DNA of 64,000 nucleotides from Stappia indica (GTDB lineage Bacteria; Pseudomonadota; Alphaproteobacteria; Rhizobiales; Stappiaceae): NCBI RefSeq assembly GCF_020177335.1, contig NZ_JAIVMG010000003.1, positions 1 to 64,000 of the forward strand, read 5' to 3'. Shown piece by piece: positions 59,950 to 64,000 of this stretch (position 1 is its first letter; each line of letters starts with the position of its first letter). The notes under the pieces were generated by a model. It saw only the letters and a program-made list of their open reading frames with translations, ran no database searches and was not told where the DNA came from. The position numbers and the translations under genes were made by a program.

Positions 59950-61131
59950 TCAGCGCTTGTTGCGCACCGGGATGTCCATGTCCTCAATGGACAGTTCGCG
60001 GACCAGCTCCGGAATGCCCCATTCCACTTCCGGGTCGACCCGGATCTTGAAGTGGTACATGGACTGCAGCGCCTGATGGTCCTCGGCGCGGAACACCATC
60101 TTGCCCTTCGGCGTCTCGAAGGCCATGCCTTCCATGGTCTCGATCAGCGCTTCGGTGTCGGTGCTGCCGGCGGTCTTGATCGCCTCGACCACGGCAATGG
60201 CAGCCGACATGCCGCCGGCGGTGAAGAAGTCCGGCGGGGACTGGAAGCGGGCCTGGTGCTCCTTCACCAGCCAGTCATTGGCCGGGTTTTGCGGAATGTC
60301 ATGGTAGTAGTAGGTGGCGCCTTCCATGCCGGGCAGGGCCTTGAAGGCCTTCATCGCGGCGAGGATGTTGCCGCCGGTGGCGATCTCAATGCCGAAACGC
60401 TCCGGCTCCATCGCCTTGATCTTGCCGATCGGGTTGTTGCCGCCGGCCCAGATGATGAAGAGGAACTTGCGGCCCTCCTCGTCCTTCAGCGCATCGAACA
60501 CCCGCTGGGCGCTGGCGGTGAAGTCCTGGGTGTCGGTCGGGGCGTATTCCTCGAACACCAGCTTCGCGCCGGTCTTCTCCAGCGCCTCGCGGAAGGCGGC
60601 GACGCCGTCGCGGCCGAAGGCATAGTCCTGCGCCAGCGTGGCGATGGTCACCCCTTCCTTGCCGAGCGCGACCGCATTGGCGATGGCGTCCTGAGAGGAG
60701 TTGCGGCCGGTGCGGAACACGTAGCGGTTCCAGTTCTCGCCGGTGATGCTGTCGGCCACCGCCGGCTCGACGATCAGGATCTTCTCGTATTCCTCGGCGA
60801 CCGGAAGCATGGCCAGGGCAACGCCGGAGGACACCGGCCCGACGGCAATGTCGACCTCATCGTCGCCATAGGCCTCGGCCAGGGCTGCGCGGGCGATGTC
60901 CGGCTTGAGCTGGGTGTCCTTCTCGATGACGCTGATCTTGCGCCCGTCGATTTCCATGGTGCCGCCGGTGGCGTATTCCAGGCCCATCATGAAGCCGGTG
61001 TGGGACTGCTTGCCATAGGCTTCCAGCGCACCGGTCTTGCCATAGACATGGGCAATCTTGATGTCGTCGGCGAGGCCGGGTGCCGTGCCAAGGCCAAGGG
61101 CCAAGGCTGTAGCGGCGATGATGCGTTTCAT
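59950..61131 (-). CDS. Branched-chain-type ABC transporter substrate-binding protein (second system)
   Basis: The ATG at 61131 gives 393 residues with a signal peptide (IIAATALALGLGTAPGLA, cleavage near residue 21) and a type I periplasmic fold. Landmarks are YGKTGALEAYGKQSHTGFMM, DIAVGPVSSGVALAMLPVAE and IATLAQDYAFGRDGVAAF. It resembles the amide/aromatic-acid-type binding proteins more than leucine-binding ones by its cleft segments, but this is only an impression. It is the first gene of the operon ending with the hydrolase. Confidence 0.87.
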   Translation of the reverse strand: MKRIIAATALALGLGTAPGLADDIKIAHVYGKTGALEAYGKQSHTGFMMGLEYATGGTMEIDGRKISVIEKDTQLKPDIARAALAEAYGDDEVDIAVGPVSSGVALAMLPVAEEYEKILIVEPAVADSITGENWNRYVFRTGRNSSQDAIANAVALGKEGVTIATLAQDYAFGRDGVAAFREALEKTGAKLVFEEYAPTDTQDFTASAQRVFDALKDEEGRKFLFIIWAGGNNPIGKIKAMEPERFGIEIATGGNILAAMKAFKALPGMEGATYYYHDIPQNPANDWLVKEHQARFQSPPDFFTAGGMSAAIAVVEAIKTAGSTDTEALIETMEGMAFETPKGKMVFRAEDHQALQSMYHFKIRVDPEVEWGIPELVRELSIEDMDIPVRNKR

Positions 61132-61222
61132 GTCGCGTCTCCTCCCTGTCGGCGGCTCGGGTGGCGCCATGGCGCGGGGCGCGCGGCCGGCGCGGAACTC
61201 TCCCCCATGTCCGCTCCCTCAT

Positions 61223-61252
61223 ATATGACGCATGATTCATGTTTCATGTCAA
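61223..61252 (-). promoter_or_regulatory. Predicted promoter of the second ABC operon with TetR-type operator in the spacer
   Basis: On the minus strand TTGACA (61247-61252, exact consensus) and TCATAT (61223-61228) are 18 bases apart. The motif at 61233-61250, matching 50646-50663 at 15 of 18 positions, fills the spacer, an ideal repressor position. The rest of the 61132-61444 region shows no gene. Confidence 0.75.
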
Positions 61253-61444
61253 ATCTCATGAAAGGACAGGCGTTGGTCCTGGCGGGCTGTTCCGCCGAGA
61301 GGGGAGGTTCCCTGCGAAACCGCACAGCCGTGATGGCGGTCACAGAAGAAGGGGGCGGGCCAGCCTAAGCTCGTCTCATCAGCGCTAAAAACAGCGCCGG
61401 ACAAGAAGAAGACGCAAAACCGGACCAACAGAGGGAACAAGGCG

Positions 61445-61786
61445 ATGTACAGGAAATTTGCAGCAACCGGACTGGCGATTGCTCTGACGGCGGGCGCCGT
61501 TCTTGCCACCGCGACCACCGATGCCGAGGCGCGGCGCTGGCACCGCAACAACGGCTGGGCCGCCGCCGGCGGCTTCGTGGCCGGTGCGCTGATCGGCTCC
61601 GCCCTGAGCCAGCCACGCTATTATGAGCCGGCCCCGATCTATGTGGAGCCGCGGCCGGTGCGCGGTGGCCGCTTCGAGCCCTGGACCCGGCCCTGGTATC
61701 GCTCTTGCGCCGCCAGGTACCGCTCGTTCGACCCGTCCACCGGCTATTATCTGACCTATTCGGGGCGGTATCGCTTCTGCCGCTGA
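61445..61786 (+). CDS. BA14K-family small secreted protein
   Basis: The 113-residue protein has a signal peptide (GLAIALTAGAVLATATTDAEA). A glycine-rich hydrophobic stretch AAGGFVAGALIGSALS follows, and the BA14K-type C-terminus reads CAARYRSFDPSTGYYL then SGRYRFC, with two cysteines. Brucella BA14K is an immunoreactive, lectin-like protein; the family is typical of Hyphomicrobiales envelopes. It is a single gene divergent from the ABC operon. Confidence 0.85.
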   Translation: MYRKFAATGLAIALTAGAVLATATTDAEARRWHRNNGWAAAGGFVAGALIGSALSQPRYYEPAPIYVEPRPVRGGRFEPWTRPWYRSCAARYRSFDPSTGYYLTYSGRYRFCR

Positions 61787-61814
61787 CGGGGCGAGCGTGC
61801 TTGAAGGATGGGAA

Positions 61815-61839
61815 AAGGCCCGGCGATCCGCCGGGCCTT
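61815..61839. terminator. Hairpin terminator between BA14K and flavoprotein genes
   Basis: AAGGCCCGGCG and CGCCGGGCCTT form a perfect 11-bp stem with a 3-base loop, 28 bases after the BA14K stop codon. On the minus strand the stem is followed by TTTT extension; on the plus strand only TT. It may serve both convergent genes. Confidence 0.65.
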
Positions 61840-61884
61840 GAACTGTCGGCAAGGGCAAGGCTCCCGCTCTTGCCCCTTCGCTCG

Positions 61885-62006
61885 GCGTCATCCCGGCCCC
61901 CGAGCCGGGATCAGGGAGCCGAAAGACGCGCGTTTTCAAGCGGCTGGAGCCGAGAGGCCGTGCCTTTCCGATCCCGGGTCGCGCTGACGCTTGCCCGGGA
62001 GGACGC
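61885..62006. repeat. Full-length copy of the dispersed intergenic palindromic repeat
   Basis: This copy (v) of about 122 bases begins GCGTCATCCCGGCCCCCGAG and ends GCTTGCCCGGGAGGACGC. Its outer ends are inverted (GCGTCATCCCGG and CCGGGAGGACGC with one mismatch), and each arm is itself a small hairpin. The first 28 bases are identical to 49879-49906. It lies between convergent genes. Confidence 0.85.
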
Positions 62007-62054
62007 CCCTCACAAGGGCTCTGTCCTTACGCCGGACCTTTGCGCCTGCGTCGC

Positions 62055-63305
62055 CTACCGCGTCTCTTCCGGCGCGATCGCCAGCCGCTTGGTGATTCCC
62101 GCCGCCGCCGTCCGTCCGGTGGCAAAGCACGCTTGCAGCAGGTAGCCGCCGGTCGGCGCTTCCCAGTCGATCATCTCCCCGGCGACGAACACGCCCGGCA
62201 GCCGTTTCAGCATGAAGTCGGCGTCCAGTTCTTCCCAGGCGATGCCGCCCGCGCTGGAAATCGCCCGTTCCAGACCAAAACTGCCGGTGAGGGTGAGCGG
62301 CAGCGCCTTGATTCGCGCGGCGAGCTCTTCGGGCGTCGCCGGACGCGGGCCGGCCTCGCTGAGAAGGGCGATCGCCACCGGCGGCAACCCGGCGGTCTTG
62401 CGCAGATGCGTGGAGAGGGAGCGTTTGCCGCGCGGGGCGGAAATGCGGGACGTTAGTGCTGCCAGTTCGAGATCCGGGCGCAGGTCGACCGTCAGGACCG
62501 CCTGGCCGGATCGCTGAAGTTCTGCGCGAATCTCCGCCGACAGCGCATAGACCGCACCGCCTTCGATGCCGCTTGCGGTGATCATTGCTTCGCCGCGCAC
62601 CTGATGTTCGCCGGCGGTGAGGGCGACTCGTTTCAGCGGTGTGCCGGCATGGCGGGCGGCGAACGTCTCCGACCAATTGACCGTGAAACCGCCATTGGCG
62701 GGCATGAACGCCCGCCGGGCGATGCCGAGCCGGTCGATTTCACCGGTCCAGCCGCCATCGCTGCCAAGGCGCGGCCAGCTTGCCCCGCCAAGGGCGAGCA
62801 GCACGGCGCGGGGGCGGGGCAGGGTCTGAGGCCCGTCCGGTGTGTCGAATCGCAGCGCGCCATCCTCGTCGAAGCCGCGCCAGCTCCAGCGGGTGGTCAG
62901 GCTGACGCCGCGCGCGGTCAGACGGGCCAGCAGGGCGCGCAACAGTGGAGAGGCCTTCATCGCCGTGGGAAACACCCGGCCGCTCGATCCGGTGAAGGTT
63001 GAAATGCCAAGCCCTTCGCACCAGGCGCGCAGATCGCCGGGCGAAAACGCCTCGATCGCAGTCCGCAGGACCGGCGCCGCCTCCCGGTAGCGGGCGAGGA
63101 ACGCTTCCGCCGCCTCGCTATGGGTGAGGTTGAGCCCGCCGCGCCCGGCCATCAGCAGCTTGCGCGCCGGCGACGGCATCCGCTCGATGAGGTGCACCGT
63201 CAGCCCCTGTTCCGAGAGTGCGTCGGCGGCAATCAGCCCGCTCGGGCCGGCGCCGATGATCAGAACGTCGGCGGGGCGAGAACCGTTCGTGGCCGCGGCA
63301 CTCAT
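62055..63305 (-). CDS. HI0933-family FAD-dependent flavoprotein
   Basis: The 416-residue protein has the FAD motif IIGAGPSGLIAADAL at about 15-29 and the family signature ARKLLMAGRGGLNLTHSE. The C-terminal return to the FAD domain is GVFVAGEMIDWEAPTGGYLLQ. The HI0933/BaiN group are flavin oxidoreductases of mostly unknown substrate. Members of this alphaproteobacterial branch carry a shortened middle domain. Its ATG overlaps the stop of the upstream glycosyltransferase by 4 bases, so the two are coexpressed. Confidence 0.85.
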   Translation of the reverse strand: MSAAATNGSRPADVLIIGAGPSGLIAADALSEQGLTVHLIERMPSPARKLLMAGRGGLNLTHSEAAEAFLARYREAAPVLRTAIEAFSPGDLRAWCEGLGISTFTGSSGRVFPTAMKASPLLRALLARLTARGVSLTTRWSWRGFDEDGALRFDTPDGPQTLPRPRAVLLALGGASWPRLGSDGGWTGEIDRLGIARRAFMPANGGFTVNWSETFAARHAGTPLKRVALTAGEHQVRGEAMITASGIEGGAVYALSAEIRAELQRSGQAVLTVDLRPDLELAALTSRISAPRGKRSLSTHLRKTAGLPPVAIALLSEAGPRPATPEELAARIKALPLTLTGSFGLERAISSAGGIAWEELDADFMLKRLPGVFVAGEMIDWEAPTGGYLLQACFATGRTAAAGITKRLAIAPEETR

Positions 63306-64000
63306 CGGGAGCGATCCCCAAGCTCGGCCTCATAGGCCTTGGCGACGCGAAGAAAGCGCGTGTAGGCGAAGTTGGTCGAGATCACGAACCCCCACCAGCC
63401 GTAAAGCGCGTAGCGGCGCAGCAGATAGGCCTTGAGGAAGGCAAGCGGAAATTCGGCGACAAGCCGCCAGCGGCCGATTCGCCGCCCGCGCGCCGCCATA
63501 TCCTCCGCCTGCATGGTGGAGTAGCGGTTCATCTTCTCCACATGGAAGGCGATGGAGCGAATCGAACGGTGCTCCATCGGCGCCTTGAGTTGGCCAAGTC
63601 GCGCATCCTTCGGCGGGCGGACCGTGTCATGTACGGTCGAATCGGAAAAGCGGCCGCGCCGACGGTCGTAAAGCCGGATCTGGTTGTAGCCATAGGCCCA
63701 GGGGGCGGTGCCGGCCTCATGCGCGAACACATCCTTGATGCGCACGCGCCAGAAATCCGCCTGGCCAAAGCGGCCCGAGGCAAAAAGATCGCTGATTTCC
63801 GCCGCCAGCGCCGGGGAGGCGGCCTCGTCGGCATCGAGATTGAAGATCCAGTCGTTGCGGCACTGGTCCTCGCCGAAGCGCTTCTGCGCGCCATAGCCGG
63901 CCCACGCATTATAGAGAACGCGCGCGCCGAGGGATTCGGCAATGCCGCAGGTGTCGTCGGTCGAGCCGCTGTCGATGACGATCACCTCATCGGCGAATCC
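63302..64000 (-). CDS. Glycosyltransferase family 2 protein, 5' end outside the window
   Basis: The frame stays open to the window edge, so the N-terminus is missing. The visible part starts in the GT-A core (ADEVIVIDSGSTDD). It continues through NAWAGYGAQKRFGEDQC, the metal-binding FNLDADEAASPALA, and a C-terminal hydrophobic segment near PLAFLKAYLLRRYALYGWWG. This matches the WaaE/KdtX-like group that adds sugars to the lipopolysaccharide core. It overlaps the flavoprotein gene start by 4 bases. Confidence 0.87.
   Translation of the reverse strand, partial: GFADEVIVIDSGSTDDTCGIAESLGARVLYNAWAGYGAQKRFGEDQCRNDWIFNLDADEAASPALAAEISDLFASGRFGQADFWRVRIKDVFAHEAGTAPWAYGYNQIRLYDRRRGRFSDSTVHDTVRPPKDARLGQLKAPMEHRSIRSIAFHVEKMNRYSTMQAEDMAARGRRIGRWRLVAEFPLAFLKAYLLRRYALYGWWGFVISTNFAYTRFLRVAKAYEAELGDRSR

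Overview
The window is high-G+C bacterial chromosome, most likely an alphaproteobacterium of the order Hyphomicrobiales (Rhizobiales). The evidence is the core order rpmH-rnpA-yidC-engB-argB-HAD phosphatase-dapD, an Rrf2 regulator whose three cysteines sit at the RirA positions 91/99/105, a BA14K-type small secreted protein and a GHNGGPPLDD-motif protein. The first 90 bases are a poly-C run, best read as a contig-end artefact.

Layout. (1) 0.1-11.3 kb: housekeeping block, mostly minus strand (lysine and arginine synthesis, ribosome GTPase, membrane insertase, RNase P protein, L34), with a GGDEF/EAL protein, an acetyltransferase, a PhnA-type protein and a DMT-type transporter interspersed. (2) 11.6-15.6 kb: TVP38-type membrane protein, disulfide oxidoreductase and an orphan histidine kinase. 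(3) tRNA-Arg(ACG) at 15.8 kb. (4) 15.9-29.5 kb: accessory region with a LysR regulator, NhaC-type antiporter, cupin-like protein, an asparagine-synthetase homologue lacking its glutaminase residues, two GNATs, a TauD-type dioxygenase, a GMC oxidoreductase, an HExxH protein, a methyltransferase and a LysA-like decarboxylase. I read this as a probable undescribed small-molecule pathway built on an amino acid. (5) 29.5-38.1 kb: thiamin locus with promoter, TPP riboswitch, thiD-thiO-thiS-thiG-thiE, a pyrimidine-salvage set (ThiY, TenA, ThiZ, ThiX), a GntR/UTRA regulator and thiamin pyrophosphokinase; thiC and thiF are absent here. (6) 38.2-49.6 kb: SAF-domain oxidoreductase, serine dehydratase, and a tryptophan-to-anthranilate operon (kynU-kynA-kynB) running into a complete branched-chain-type ABC transporter. 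(7) 50.0-54.5 kb: RirA, divergent from a TetR regulator followed by crotonase, acyl-CoA synthetase and two MaoC/hotdog proteins. (8) 54.9-61.1 kb: cold-shock gene, then an alpha/beta hydrolase in one operon with a second branched-chain-type ABC transporter. (9) 61.4-64 kb: BA14K protein, HI0933-type flavoprotein and a glycosyltransferase cut by the window end.

How parts connect. A near-identical 18-base motif (15/18) lies in the promoter of the TetR gene and inside the promoter spacer of the second ABC operon. This suggests one regulator controls uptake (55-61 kb) and CoA-dependent breakdown (51-54.5 kb) of the same compound. The kynurenine genes and the first ABC transporter are similarly contiguous. 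Five copies of a roughly 100-125 base dispersed palindromic repeat sit in three intergenic regions (49.7-50.0, 54.5-54.7, 61.9-62.0 kb).

All calls come from reading the sequence and its translations. No database search was run.
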